Shown here piece after piece: positions 1 to 14,600 of a stretch of 64,000 nucleotides of DNA. The DNA comes from Undaria pinnatifida (taxonomy: Eukaryota > Sar > Phaeophyceae > Laminariales > Alariaceae): positions 2,410,501 to 2,474,500 of the forward strand of contig JABAKD010000014.1 in the NCBI GenBank assembly GCA_012845835.1, in the 5' to 3' direction. Both the position numbers and the translations under genes were made by a program. The notes beneath the pieces are model-generated. The model did no database searches, was not told the DNA's origin, and was given only the letters and a program-made list of their open reading frames with translations. The first letter of the stretch is position 1; each line of letters opens with the position of its first letter.

Positions 1-188
1 GTCCTTCTCAAATATCCAAACAACTGCTGCTGGCGCCCGAGGCGGCCAGGCCAGAAGTAGGACATCTTCTCGTGTGAGCCAGCTTGTTTCCTTCCGGCCA
101 GATCTCACGCACCGCTCTGCACACCTCCGTGTCTGCCTCTCGTCACATGTGGACAGGCAATCCTAAGAGGACGGATAACAAAGCGAGC

Positions 189-257
189 ATGGACCCGTTC
201 GACCCGGATGCGATCATCCACGTCCTCTCAAGATGCGAGTCCTGCCAGCTAGGGCAG
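189..257 (+). CDS. Exon 1 (start exon) of coiled-coil gene
   Basis: An ATG in a favourable context (gcgagcATGG) opens a 23-codon segment rich in Asp and Cys (it begins MDPFDPDAIIHVL and ends CESCQLGQ). It stops at CAG followed by gtgaga, a good donor, in phase 0. The same frame is open upstream to about position 84, so an earlier start is possible, but the Kozak-like context and acidic, non-repetitive composition favour this Met. No TATA box is visible upstream. Confidence 0.45.
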
Positions 258-3200
258 GTGAGATCGATCTCTAGTTCGAAGCCGATGCTGCGCGACGCAA
301 TCAGGTCCTCTCTCGCTTGTCCGGATACCTTACCTCTCCTCTCCGTGCAGGCCACCCCGCGTTTCGTGTTGGACAGCGTACCTCGCTCTCAACCGCATCA
401 GTCCCGCCCCAGAGCAGGCTAACATCAGTTTGGTGCTTAGTTCCGGACGGGTGACCGCGACTCGCACGACGCAAGCTCCGACCACTTCCGAAGATCGCTG
501 ATGGATAGACAGCGCTTTGGACGTAATTATAAGACCGGTTTGTTCTTTGTATTAATACTGTAAGGGTCCTTATATCATGTCTAAGATGGTATTTCAAACT
601 ACAAGTCAAGGCTGCGCACCGCCTCGAGCGGTCGCTCTTGAAGCCCGCTCGCTGCTTGGCCGGGCAACAAGCCCCAGCAATGCTTCCTTTCTCGCTCACG
701 CTCCTTTGCTTTGGGATAGCATCCCTTGTACCCTTACCGCAACTTGTGTACGGTTACCCCCCCCCCCCCCCCCCCCCCCCCGTATCGTGCCTCAACCCAA
801 TCCGATCCAATCCATGGATCGACTTGGGACTTGCTTGGGAAATCAGGTCGGGACCCGCGTTTGCGTCGAGAAGGGTCATTTGGCCACCGTCGCGAGCGTG
901 AAGCGATCCGAGCGCGGGGCTAATTTCGTGGACCCTTACACCGAGGAGGAGGTGGATGCTCGCTACCGCCTCATGCTTAAACCTGGCGAGGTATGGTACC
1001 AATAAGTGCGCAAGCTAAAGACCTAAGCCGTAGACCCACTGCGCAGGAACTCCACCGGACGAGGGACCAAACGCATCGCGAGATTTTACCACGACAAAAC
1101 GCAAGCGCAAATTGTACGTACCGGTACAAACGACGTACCGGACACACAGATATCCGAGCGAGGGGTATCATTATCATACGTACGTACATACGTACGATAT
1201 GTAGCGGTCGTTTGCCCGCGTGTGCTGTTGGGAGTTGAGACTCGGATGTTTTGGTGGACAGCCGACGATGTGTTGGCACGCAGCGGTATGTACGAGTGCA
1301 AAGTTCGAGGATTTCCCTTTGAAAGTCTGTCGCAACATCCCCTTTCTTCAGACACTGCTGTTGTGATACCCGGTACTCGTTTCCATTACCAGGTAACAGC
1401 AGTAGTACAAAGCAGTACCAGGTACAACTCACCCTTTGCGATGCTGGTACTGCTGCTGCTGTGTACGTACATAAAACTGGAAAGTCGTCCGGTTATTTCT
1501 TTCTTTTTGTTTTCCCGCCGTCGTACCGTTGCGAACAGCAGCACCGATATCTGAAGCTCTCCACAAGGTCCGTGCTGGTTTTATACTGGCTTCTACAGCA
1601 GTAGCAGCATCGCACGCCTACCTGATATTATGCTAACGACTACAGCAGCAGTAGTGGTACTCCAGAAGTATGCCAGCGCCGGCCGGTATAGCAAAGAAAA
1701 CAAATTACCGCTGTACCGAGTATGTACTTGAAATAACAGGGGCGTCTCCCACAGGCACGAAAACACTCACCCATGAATTATGCCACACGTTCCACGCACC
1801 CGCCGACGAAGCCATCCACCCACGAACCAACCCGTCTTGAAATTGGTGTGGGGATTTTTCTATTGAAATACTAGTCAGGGGAAGTTCTTGTAGGGGCGAC
1901 CCACTCCCCACACACGAAACATAACAGCAGTACACCAGTGCAGCGGAACGTTCCACCCACCCACCGACCTAGCCATCCACCCACGAGCCAAGCCGTCTTG
2001 AAATTTGGTTGGAGATTTTTATATTCTCCAGGCTTCAGCCTGGAGTCTCCCAAACGGAAATGATTTTGGCGAAGCCCACTTTTTATTAAGCCCACTTGAG
2101 TGAAGCACAAAAGTCACAACCAGGGGTACCCCTTGATCGATTGACCGTCTAAACCCGTTCTCCGGCGACAGCAACATCATCGCGACAATTTTTGCATGCC
2201 TCGACAGCCTAGCACATGTCGTCGGCCTCGGCCGAGTTTGGGCATCAGAGGTGGAGGGTGTGAGACAAAATCTGTGTCGGAAGCTCACCGAGATGCCCCC
2301 ACCCAGGTGCTGCACCATATGCACCACTGATCCGTCCATTGCGTTCGCAACATCAACGATTTCTCGACATTGCGCGAACAAAAAATGACACTGGTAGGCT
2401 TTGAGGGTCGGCCTCTCCGAGCACAACGGGATGGTGTGAGTTTCAGATGGACAGCATCAGCGGTTCGCCAGCCCTTTCCATCCCCCTCGACAGCTCGACC
2501 GAAACGGTGCTAAAACCTGCTCGAAACGGGAGTTCCAGAAACGTTTCGGTTTTTCCCCAAAAGGGGCACGCAGAAAACAGCCCCTATCAAAATTTTATTC
2601 GGCCAATCACTGCCGTGGTATAGGGTTGCGCCCCGTCTGTCTCAGTACCGGGACCCCGGCACCTTTTCGCGGTACCGCTCAGCACCGGGACGAATCCGGT
2701 ACCGACCCAAAATTCCCGTGGGATTTTGAGGACGGGGTTCCTGGGACCCCGGGTACCGCGGGGTCCCGGGGTCAGTACCGGGACGAATCCGGTACCGACC
2801 CAAAATTCCCGTGGGATTTTGAGGACGGGGTTCCCGGGACCCCGTGGGAATTGAGACACGCCCCCATATCCGCTGAGTATGCACCGCGATGCCCCCCTCA
2901 GCTCTCTGGTCTGCGCACCACACGCAGCGGAACAGACTCAAGGGGCCGAAGGTCGCCGAGTTTGTCACCACGCGTGGGGCAGTCGCCGCTGGTGTCCTCG
3001 ACGGCTGCTAATTTCCTACGGAAATGGTCGAGTTGCTTCTATTGCTTGTGGTGAATCTAGTGCACCCCGTGTACCGTGCGATCCCTCCAAACGTCGGCCA
3101 AGTCATTTTGGCCCTGCTGCATGAGGGTAGTGCTGGAATGCTGGAATGCTGGGGTTGTTGCTGATTTTTTTTTTTCACTGGAATGCGGGCCTCGTTTGTA

Positions 3201-6200
3201 TAACTTTTTTCTGCTTGGTTTCACACCACCGCCAGGGCAGGGCGTTCTTAGTCTGCGAGCTTATCTTTTTTTTTTTTTTTTTTTATCCTCCGGCGGATGG
3301 GGAAAAATAAAGCTTTAGCTCACCACACTTCCACGTATTTTCATACGCGTCGTGTATCGATTTAACTCAGTTGCTTATCGTTCTTGCTATTTTGTCGTCA
3401 CACTACCTTAACACACGTTCCATGCATACATGCCATTTGGTTGTCACAGCATGATGGACGAAAGTTTCTCCACCGTTGTCAACATGTTGGGTTTTCGCTT
3501 GTTCGGTTTCGGTTTTGTTGTTTCTTGGGGGGGGGTGCGTTATGTTTTTTTTTTCTGTACTAACAACTGCTGCTGTAGAGGGCTATTGGCAATATTTTCG
3601 ACCTTTTCGTTCTCACAGCAAAATCGAGGAAGCTTTGCCCAGCATATAAAGTAGGAACGGATTCTCTTGGGAAGACAACAGCGATAATAACGTCGACAAA
3701 TGAGGAAAACGCCAAAAAGTTGGCGTTGGTTGGGGTGTGTTGTACTGCTGCTGTTACTGTGTTGGTTGTTGCGATTTTTGGGCTGATTCTGTTTTTGTTT
3801 TTCTCTCGTCTCAGTCGTGGTCAACTTATTTCTTGGGTTCCGATGTTTGTTGAATCATCATTTGCTTTCACTGCTGTCCATCGCACGTGCGTTTTCCTCT
3901 CGGTACCATCTACCATTTAGTACTACTGCTTGCTCTTCGGGCACTGATCCTGCAGCGTGGAACCCGCTCAACTTTGTTTTTTCGTGTGTTGCAAGGGAGA
4001 GGCCTCTCTTTAACGTTCTTTCTGCGAGATGAAACGAGAGAACACCCTTCCTTCCACATCACCACGCCACCTGAGAACTGAGTACCGCACACGTATGCCG
4101 TTGTCAAAAGTGCCCTTCCTTCCACATCACCACGCCATCTAAGAACTGAGTACCGCACACGTATGCCGTTGTCAAAAGTGCCAAGTAGTGTTCGGGTGTC
4201 CCGGGTTCCGGGGACCCGCGGTACCCGGGGTCACGGGAACCCGGCACTCAAAATCCCGCGGTTCTCCCGGGACGAATCCGGGCCTACCCCACGAACAAAG
4301 TTGCTGGGGTCCCGGTACCGAATTTTGGTGCCGGGGCGCAACCCTACTGTGGTGTAATAGCTCGAAGGTAGACGCATAAACGTAACAACAACCGCAACAC
4401 GCTGGTCCGGTCCTTGACGTCACCGCCGCCTCACACAAACATGTGCAGGCCCTGGTGCTCCAGCGGAGTGCTCTGATGTACCTTCGGCAGGGGGTCTTAT
4501 TTGAAACTATGGATGAGCTTGCCGGGCGAGGTCTCCCAACCCAACACAGTACACAACAGAAAAAAAAGAAAAAAATCCACCAACACTTTCCCCATGAACC
4601 CACAATTTGCAATGTGTGTAAGTGTGTAGGATAATAGGAACAGACCTCGAACCGATCCACCCAACCAATTAGATGGCGTCCTGGGGGCGTGACAAACACT
4701 GAAATAAATAGAATAGTACCTGATTTTGGCCACAAAGACACCGCCATTAATACCGGAAAACAGTTGTCCATCGCCGATAAGAATGTTGTATACATCCTTG
4801 AACCCTACCCATCCATGGTGTATCACTCTGTTCACAAAGGCCAAAGTTTCTTGCTGTATCGAGACTGGGTGGTGCATGCTACCCTCGCGACGCATGCCCC
4901 CCTCGCCCCCTTCGCCACGCTCTTTGAGCCCCGTCGCCCGCGCGGAGAGATGCAAGCCGTGTCCTGTGGCGCTCGTTCCGACCCTCGACTGCTTCCGGCC
5001 TCCACCTCCTAGCCTCCACCTGTTGACATCCGCTCTGTCCGGAAGTATATTGCGGGGGTCTGTCTTTATGTTGACGTCTTAACGGTCCTCATGTTCTCGG
5101 GCACGTCTAATTATCCCGTAAGAAAAGAGACACCGGCTCACCCACACACAGACGCTTTCGCTCGTGCCTCGACGAGCACGCGCCCGCGCGGCGGGAGAGC
5201 GCCGGTTTACCCTTGTCTTCACCCATGCCACAAACCCACGGCGAGACCCGTGCTAAACAAAAAGTCGGGGGTAAAAATCGGGCCTGGAGACAAGCAACGC
5301 GGATGATACTCACTCGCGCGCGTTACTAAAACCAGTTGGAATTAGTGTGGATGTATTTTTCTTGGAGTTAGTGGGGGTTGGTTCTTCCAGGGGCGACCCA
5401 CCCACCCCCCACCGCGCGAAACAACTAACCCACGTTGTGCACCCACCACCCACCCACCACCCACAGACCAGCCCACTACTACGACAGCAGCACAGCAGTG
5501 CAGCAGTACGCACGGGCGTTATGGAATCCAGGCTGAGCTTCTCACACAGGAAAATAAGAAACTCGGGATTCGTTTATTGCTGAAGTTCGTGTTGAACGCA
5601 CCTATTCTCATACTTCGTATATGAAATGCAGCCATTGACTTTTTTTTTTCACCAAAGAGCAATAGTATGTATCTGTTGGGACTTTGGAGCTTCAGAGGGA
5701 AATTGATAATGAAATTGATGCTTACAGCATCAATTGATGCTGTAAGCATCGGGCACTGCTTATTTTATTGGGATGTGATACATTTGGAGTCCGAAGTGCA
5801 ATAATGCAAGGGGTCGCAGAGGACGGGTGCGGTATAAAACCTACTCGTACTGCTCGCTACTCGTACTGCTCGCTCACGCTACTCGTAGAAGCTAGAAAAT
5901 ATCGCTATTAATAATTGCCGTGGTTTGGTTGCTGTACTTGGGTCTCATGAGGGAGTCGATGGGCGTGCGGTGCACAAGGAAGCAAGAAAACCGCCAATCG
6001 TCTTTTTTCGTTTTCGGCCTCATTTTGACGACGTCGGTATCTCTGACTTTAGCTCAGCTGCTGGTTGGGTGATAATCGTAGCGACGTTCATACTCGAGGG
6101 GGGGGGGGTCAAGGTTGGAGGCGAGAGTTCCACCTCCAGCCTGAGCAACAGGACTATCGAGGTCGACGAAAGAGTGTATAATATCGATGTGTCGTGTACT

Positions 6201-8538
6201 TATGTAGACTACTGCTGCTGTGCAAGGTGTATGAATAGCGGCTGTTGTAGTTTTGTGTGACCAAGTATGTAAACCTCTCTCCTCTCCCACTCGTGTTGGG
6301 GAAAATTACTCGGCGTTAGTGTGGTATAGCTTTTGCCGTTCTGAAATAGTTGCTGTGGCAGATGTGTCACCACCCTTCGAAACAAATCGTGCCGAACCTT
6401 GGTCTGATTTGTCGAGCGAGGCGGGCCTTTCGGTCTGTCGTTTCTGTTTTGGCACAACGCTACGGAAACACGCCGCAGAGCGGTACGACCGCCCTTGCCC
6501 ATCTCGAGCCGCCCGAAATATTGGGGTTATGGTTGAGCACCCCTACAGAGTGCACATGCGGTATCCATACCCACCTTTTGAACATTGTCGTGCAACACCT
6601 TTTGGTCAATTCTATCTCGATTGTAGATCCAGGCCCAACCCAACCCCGAACCTAAGCCCAACCCTGACCCCAATCCCTTGGGGAGAGCGAGGGTCGGCAG
6701 GGGCTGTCGTGCGTCTCTGCCTCTTGTGTTTTTGGTGGCGCGTTGTTACGAAGAAAAACGCGCAGTCGAAGAGATGACCTCGACCAATCGTTCAGTAATT
6801 GTGGTGTTGCACGAGTGCATTTGCATGGTGTGTTGTCTTTCCTCAAAGCGGTTATGCTTGTTATAGTTATTTATCATGTTCCTGTTGATTCCCCGGTTCC
6901 GATTCCTCCTCCTTGCCTTCTCCGTCCAATTTCGCTTACCGCCGACCCCCTTCCCCCCCCATCCCCCCCCCCCGTCCCCGCCTCTGCGACGACGCCTCGT
7001 TTTTCTGTTCGCGGTGCTACGCTTGCCCGCCGTTACCCGCCTTGACCTCTTTTTAAACTGAAACACCGTCGGCCTGGCGACCGAAACGCCAAAAAACACT
7101 AAAAACTTCAATAAAAACCTACAAAATACCAACACATCAAAAACAAAACGACAACAAACAATCAATAACAACATAAAACGCGTAAAAAACTACTCCAAAA
7201 ATTCAAAATTGTGTACAAACGCAGCCCCTTTCTATTATCAAGACGAACGCGGTCATCGACGGCGCGGTGAAGTTCGCCCCAGGGACCGTCTTTCAGCAGC
7301 CCCCCAACACCAAGAGCCAGACCCTCCTCGGCTGCTTCAAGAACGGAGTCCCCCTCCACGATTTTGTCCTGGGGGGGACAGCGGCGGCGCACGTCAAAAG
7401 GGAGAGGGAGCTCGAGATGGAGGAGCGACAGGACAGACAGGTGGGTTGGGGGGGGGGGGTTGAGGGAGGACATACAGTTGGGTGCGGAGGGGTCAGGGAG
7501 AGGGGAGTGGGAGGGACGGACGGGGCGGGAGGGAGGTACGCGTTGGAAGCGCGAGGGGGGAGGCGGCGATGTAGTTGTGACGTGGGGGGGGCGGGGCGGG
7601 GGCGGGGGCAGGGAAAGATTGCTGTAGTCGCGGTAGGGTTAGGCATGGGGACGGGGGAAGGGGGGCCGATGTAGTTGCGGGGTGGGGGTTGGTCAGGTTG
7701 CTGTAGCTTCATTAGGGGTGAACGTGGAGGAAAGGGGAAGGGCGGCTGCTTAGGTTCTGGGTAGGGGGTGGTGCGACTGCTAAGCGGGACGGAGCCCCTG
7801 CTAATAATCGCTCGCTTTCGTTGCTCCCTCCCCCCCTCCCTCCCTCCCTCCCCGTTCTGCGCGTACTTTCCCCACGCTTTTTATGATTTATTTGTTTCTC
7901 GCCTTCCCTCCCCGTGGCCCGTCTACCTTTTCCCCGGTGTGTCCGTTTTCTTGCATGTCTTACCCTCCGTTCCCGCGCCGCGTGTGTACCCTTTTGCCAT
8001 GTCCCCCCCCTTTTTTTTCACCGTTCCTGCCCATGGCATGTGCACCTTTTTGCGTTACTTTATCTCTTGTTTGTTCGGTGTTATTATACCCCAAGCAGCA
8101 CAAGCGCAAGGCCCCCTCTCCCGTCAATCACGCCGCCTCCGCGAAGAAAGCCCCGGTGGCGCCGATGGTAACGGTGAAGAAGCCGGCCATGTCCGTTTTC
8201 GAGCAGGCAGCCAACCAAGGGGTCTCTGGGATCACGTGCCAATATGTGCGTATGCTTTCGCAATGGTTATCGTTTCTATGGCGAGGAATGGGGGGAGGGG
8301 GAGGGGCGCATATCCTGTGTACGTGGTAGGTCTTTCGTTTTCGTTTCGGACATAGACCGTGTTTTCTGTGTTCAGGGTGTGGAAGGAGAGGCAAGGGGGG
8401 TTAGGGTATTTTTGGCAGTGTATTTGTGTGCGTTTACGGGTGTCTATTGCGTGCGTAGGGAGCCTGGGGGTGCCCGGCAATTTTCTTCCCCTTCCCCCCA
8501 GAGACTCCAACAACAACGTACGAAAATTGTGCCTGTTT

Positions 8539-8608
<70 letters not shown>

Positions 8609-11600
8609 CGTTGTCGTTGTTGTTGTTGTTGTTGTTGTTGTTGTCGTTGTTGTTGTTGCTCGCTGTTCACGCATTCGACCATTACCGAAAGCATCCCATT
8701 CTTAGTTCAAGCGGTTTATCGCCACGATTGGGGTTGCTGTTATGAAGGAGTCGGTTTATCGCCACAATCGAGGGTGCTGTTATGAAAGGATCGGTTTATC
8801 GCGAAAGCCGGGGGTGCTGTTATGAAAGGGGTCGGTGTATCGCCACAATCGGAGGCGCTTCTATGAAGGGGTTGGTATATCACCACAAACGAGGGTTCTT
8901 TTCTGAAAGGGTCAACAGCCTTGTACAACCGCACCCGCCCTTTAGGTGTCAGCGCTTTGTTGTGTGAGTGGATGGTGTTTGCATTGGTTCCCGGTAACTT
9001 TATTCCTGTGCGCTGTCAGAACGTTTCCGAACAACCCCGAATCCCCTGCCTTTTCACACTAATTTTCGGTATAATTTCGTCTTTTTTTTAGCCATCCCCT
9101 CCCCTCTCTTAAGCCAAGTTAATACGCGTTTTGGCTCTGTAGCTCCTCCACCATCTACTCGACATTTCATCAGACTTGTATCTAAACATGGGCTCTCGTG
9201 TGGCCGCTCCGCTGCCAATGGCACATCAATTCAAGGCTTTAACCCGGCACATGACTTGGTTATCCGCCTCGAAAATTCCAATTTCTCCTACGCGTATAGC
9301 ACAAAAGTGTGGGTGTGTTTTTTCAGGCATGGGTGTGTCCCTGGTTTTGGCCGACTTTTGAGATTTTGATATTCTTAATGCATAGTTGCTTGACTTGAAG
9401 TTTGTATATATTTTTCTTATTTTTCTTTCTCGCGCTCAGCATCGATTCCTCTTGTCTTTGCAGTCACTCACGGATAAAGTTTTTTAAGTCATTGCTCTAA
9501 ATGTCCTTGCCTACTGGAAATAGTGTTCCGGACGGACCATGTCATCTCTCTTTTTTCCATCGCTTTTGCTTTCCAGCTTAAATCGTAGGAGGGTTTTACC
9601 CTCAGCGAGCTTCTGGACAACCCGTGGTTACCGGTGTCTTCTCTTCCCCCCCTCGTGCTTGCCGCCATTTTTATAGCGTAATAGGGTTCAACATTCCCGC
9701 TTTCAGCTTTTTATGCTCGTCGATTTGCATCGAGTTTTTCTAGCCCACGCTCTCACGCTTTTCCGCTGGTCAGTTTTACGGAAGGAAGAGTGCCTAACGA
9801 GCACAAGCATGCACTCGGTGAGACTTGGACCGACGACCTTAACGTTGGTAGGGACGATATACACCTACTACGCCATCGAGGACGCCGACTTTATTTGATA
9901 AAATACCATTTTTCGTACCTATACATGCTGAAAAACATTAAAATTATACCACCAAACGTCCGCCGCCAGCAGAACTACAGTAGCACTATTGCCAGTACAG
10001 AGTACAATAGCAGAAGCACTACTACTTGCTGTGTGCACTATTTTTTACTAGTAGCTTTCAACAGACAACGACGGCGGCGGGGCGCAGACAAGCCTGCGTG
10101 TTCTTTGCGGAGGGCACACACACTCGCTTCTGCTTGGTCAGCCTGTTATTCTTAGTGCGGTTTCACGAGCGGCAGGAGACGCAATCTGTGTTGTTTGCCG
10201 AGGATATCCTGTGGGACTGTTGTACCAGAGTACAGCAACAGTACTGCTTGATCTATACTATATACTCGCAACTTTCGATAGGCAACGACGGCGGCGGGCA
10301 GCAGAGCGGGGCCCGCTGCTCGCCCCTCGCCCTGCTCCCCGCCCAGCGGACAAACCCGCGTATCGTCCGGTATGACATGTATGCGTGCCAATGATATGAC
10401 CTCTGCGACTACCTTAATTTTTTACGGGAGGAGGTCGCACGAAGACCGCAACCACTATTAGTATGTACGAGTCAGGAGTCAGGAGTAGCCTTAGAAGCGT
10501 CCCTGGGACCCACGTGCAGAGCAACCTCTCTACGCGCTACGAGCAATACAAGGATTAACCTTCGTAGATCTGACAATGAATCCCCGCCCCCCCCTACTCC
10601 TGAGTTCCCTCTTTTCCCTCTTCGTCCCTCCCCGCCCTACTTGTGACCCCCCCCCTCCCCCTCCCACTGTTTCTGCCCCCCCCCCCCCCCCCCCACTTCT
10701 TTGGTCTCGCGTCATGGCCTGTTGCGGCAGTTTTCTCGTGCGGAGCTAGAGGAGCTAGAGGCGGAGGAGAAGGCGGCGGGCAGACCCATCAAGCGACAAG
10801 GGACCAGGAGCGCCTCGGTCGGGGGCGCTATCACAGGAAGCGGGGTGAGTTTTCCTTCGTCGTGCGTGTTTGTTTTTTTTTGCCGGGGCGGGAGCGCTCC
10901 GTCAGGAAGTGGGGCGATTTTTCTTGACGGGCTTTAGCCGTGGCCAAGTTGTTGCAGGTAGTCGCTGCGCGCTCGCGAAGAAATCACTGGAGCGACTTTT
11001 TTTGTTTTGTGTTTTTTGGGGGTTGCGGTTCTGGCCTGCGGTGTCTTGCTATGGTATCAACGAGCGCCATTATGTATACCATGCATATTCTCGGCACCGC
11101 TCGGGACGAAAGATCACGGTATTTTTGTACTCATAGTATGTTGCGGATATGAATGCCCCAAAAGTCCCTAACCCCCCTTTAGAGCCCCATAATCCCTCCC
11201 TATAGTAACTTTCAAGTAAATTTGTAAAAAAGAAGAGTTTCCAGAAGTGAAGGCGTTACATTTTCGTCAGGGGTTACCTGGTACCAGGTATATGTTAGGG
11301 AGGCGCCCTTCTTGGGTGGCCCCTTGTAGCGAAGGGAAGTGCCATGGGTCAATCCAAAACTTGCCTTCAATGTCATGTTCAATCTCTTTCTCATTCTCGG
11401 AGTCAATCTCAAGCTCAATCTCATTATCGTTCTCGGAGTCAATCTCAATCTCAATCTCAATCGTTTAAGCTTGTTGTCCTCAATCTATCGCCTTAATCTC
11501 GATCTCAGTCACGTCCTCAATCTCAAACCTCAATGTCCCCTTCAGCTCCCCCCTCAATCCCCGTCTCATTCTCCCATTCAATCTCAATCTCAACTTCCCC

Positions 11601-14600
11601 CTCGATCTCAATCTCTATCTCAGTCCCACCCAAAATTCCAAGCTCAATCTCCTCCATCTCGATCTCGCTCCCCCCTTCGATCTCGATTTCAATCTCCAAG
11701 TTCAGTCTCCCTCAATCTTAGTCACCATCTACCCCTCAATCTTGATATCAATCTCAATCTCCCCCTTAATCTCAGTCTCAATATCAATTTCTCCGTCAAT
11801 CTCCCCGTCAATCTCAATCTCAAGCTCTCCACCAGTCTCAATCTCATTCTCAAGCTCTCCCTCATTCTCAATCTCAATCTCAATCTCCCCTCATTATGTC
11901 TTCACTTCAATCTCAGTATCAATCCCCCCCTCAATCTCAATCCCAATCTTCCACCCTCACTGCCTTCCTTGGTTCAAATTTTCGGTTGACAGTCTGCTGC
12001 AGTTTTGGCCCGTAGACGTCTGTTTAGACTTAACTCAATGCATGTAGTACTGATGCTCGATTCGCGCGTCCGATTTCATGGGAAGTTCAATCTCACCTAC
12101 TCATCGAAAACGAAGGGTAATCGGCTAGCTTGTTGGCTGAAAACGTTTTTTTTTTTCAATCGAATTTTCCCTTCTATTCCACTGTCTTTGTTTTGCTTCA
12201 GTTTTGACCTTGTTTTGCTTTTCTTGCCTTTTCGTCATATTTGGCCGTTTAATCCTTTTGCGTATTTTCCGTTGTGGGGACAGGCGGGTTGGGACGGCAC
12301 CCTGACGGGGGCGGAGGGGGCCGACAGCGCGACGCAGCTGGAGTTGCTATCAGCCGCGGAGGCCGAGCTGAGACACTCGTTCGACGCACAGATGAAGTTT
12401 CTCAACGAGGCAAGAGGAGGACCATAGTGGGAGTTTCCCTATATAGTGCCGGTTACGTAGTGCCTGTTGCCGCTGTAGTGCTGGAACGAGTTGAGACGAC
12501 TTGAACCCGCTGTACTAGTACCGGTATCGATGGTATACCCAATGGTGCGGGGGTCCGACATACTGCCGGTATTGTGGGCTGGTACATGCCGGCACTATTG
12601 GAACACCTTCCGCTGTGTTGATATATGGTTCATTTTCCCACGACAAACACGGTGTTCTAGTAGTTCCAAGTAGCTTGTGGCTAAAAATCCGGTGGCGTTA
12701 TACGGGGTTTAGTATCCCCCGTCGGCTGGCCGTTCATAATTGTTGCTTAAATTGATATCATATCCTCCTCGTGCCACCTTCCAGCTTACGTAATGAAGCA
12801 TTACTCGGGGGGGGTGGGGGGGTTGTACCTGATACTGATTGTCGTTCATAGCCGTAGTCCTTTGAGCATAACCTGTTCCACCCCTACAATGCCGAGGCGG
12901 GACATTCACCGATCAGGTAAGGGCGGGAGCAGTACACTGGGACAGAGGGGGCTATGGGGTGGCGACGTCTCCATTCGCTGGAGGAGGCTTTGGTTTTTTG
13001 GTGGTCGGTGGTGCGTACCTAAGGTTGTCGTAATAGGTGGCCTCGGGTTGTGTCCCCCTTGCGTGCGCTCGAGATACCGGCCGCCACAAACTCGTCGAGC
13101 GTTTTTTAATGGGGACGATTATGTCGTAGCATAACGACCTTGCCGCGTCAAAACGATCTCGTGTTGGCAACACGATTTTGTCTTGTGGCGAAACGATGCT
13201 ATCGTGGCAAAACGATGTTATCGTGGCAAAACGAAGTTATCGTGGCAAGCCTGTGAATTATTTTAATATTATTCGAAGGCGTTTTCGAGACATTTGAAGG
13301 CGATTTTGTCATTTTTCCACCAATTACCAGTGTGCATTATCCTTCCTTCGTGTACAGGCGGAAGAGGCCAAAAAGGCGGAAATGGTGGCGTTCCAGCGGG
13401 CTGGAGAAGCAGCCCTGCAAAACTACGAACGATCTAGGAAGGTGAATAAAGCGCAGCAGTACCTGTGTTGTTTAGTTTTTCTTGTCGTGTTGCTCGGCCT
13501 TGTTTCTGTTGTGCTTGTCGTGCCCGGTGCGTTGACATTTTCATTTGCTTTCCTCGATGCACAAGTTGCGACAATTTCGGTTTTTCTCTGTTTCATGGTC
13601 TTGGCCTTATAATTATATTTGCTGGTATCGAAGTAGGATACAGGATCAGGACGGACACTGTGTGTGACACTTGTTACGATAGATGTATACCGCTTTTTGG
13701 CGAAAGTTTTTTCTGAGTAACGGGGCTCCTTAACCCGAAAGCGTCGGAAAAAAAATGAATAATGGGCCATTTTTTTCGTATCTAAGCCGTGGGTCTGTTC
13801 GTGAAGTTGCACTTTCGGTATACAAAAAAAACGGTTTTTGATCCGGCTTTGAGGCTCTTCCAAGTTGAAGAGCCCCCAGGAAAAAAAAAAATGTTGCGCG
13901 CCTCTACCGTCGCACGCGTCGTGTGTTGGTGTCATTGGATAAAGACAATGGTTTGCTGTGAGAACAACGCGCACAGTGGGACTTCCACTGGGGGGTTGTT
14001 TTCCGGCAAGCGATGACTATTGCGGCATATTGACCACACGAGGCGGCCTGGTGTAGAGCGGAGTGTCCGGACTGCGCTACTGGGAACAACTGTACGACAC
14101 ACGCAGCATGATGATGCTTGTACCACTTGCCCCTGCCGTCTCCCCGCCTCTCCGTGCTCTCTCACACCGCGTCTTGTTAATAGGCTACATCAGACGACTG
14201 CCTCAAGCTGCACAAAGCTTTCCTCAGCCAGCGTCAGCGCATAACCCGCCTGAGAATGGAGGTGCGCGAAAAAGAACTTGTACCCCACCCACAATGAAAG
14301 GGCTAACCAGATGCGTTCGCCGCACAACAAAAATCGAAGCGTCGGGCGCGCTCAATTTTCTTTCTGACGTCGAGGCTTCGTGATTCTTAATCAGATAATG
14401 AATCATTTTGTCAATGTATGTTGACCAACGTTCGAACAATCTTTTATGCTAGAGATGCAAGTTCTGTTTTCACAGGCGTTATGAATCGAAAATGAATTTA
14501 GGCACCCAAACGAATGTCAAGGTGTGTTTGGTGTAAAGTTCGCATCGAACCGTTTTTTCTACCCGTCCAGCACACCCAGTGTCTGTGCGGATGCTTCATC

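Larger units (their letters stand above)
991..7242 (+). other. Putative 6.3-kb intron with dispersed repeats
   Basis: I see no convincing exon between the gtatgg donor at 991 and the acceptor at 7241-7242. The stretch holds a repeat family seen at 1740-2035 and 5335-5490, a GGTACC-rich tandem repeat (2680-2850), a 68-bp tandem duplication (4045-4180), a perfect palindrome (5717-5750) and a degenerate telomere-like tract (6633-6675). The open frames here have no splice-bounded coding signature. Confidence 0.4.
8246..10730 (+). other. Intron with microsatellite, 40-bp repeat and SINE
   Basis: No exon with good splice boundaries is seen. The stretch holds (GTT)n, a five-copy 40-bp repeat and a minus-strand SINE copy (9545-9885). 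Its 3' end carries long C tracts (10640-10695) suited to a polypyrimidine stretch. Confidence 0.45.

Noticed and set aside
2019-2426. 135-codon minus-strand ORF containing FAQCREIVDVANAMDGSVVH
   Set aside because: It reads somewhat like protein, but I found no splice sites, partner exon or recognisable motif. It lies in a putative intron next to repeats, so I did not call it.
6253-6777. 174-codon plus ORF in the first long intron
   Set aside because: No acceptor-donor pair in phase with neighbouring exons, no motif, and it runs into the degenerate telomere-like tract.
7267-7712. Overlapping ORFs on both strands in the G-rich region (7.3-7.7 kb)
   Set aside because: Only the exon up to 7440 has a donor and non-repetitive composition. 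The rest is G/C-skewed low complexity.
8434-8745. Poly-Gln, poly-Thr, poly-Leu and poly-Val ORFs
   Set aside because: All are translations of the (GTT)n microsatellite.
11339-12047. 216-codon ORF of Asn/Leu/Ser repeats
   Set aside because: It is a translation of the TCAATC satellite, with a repeat-driven frame.
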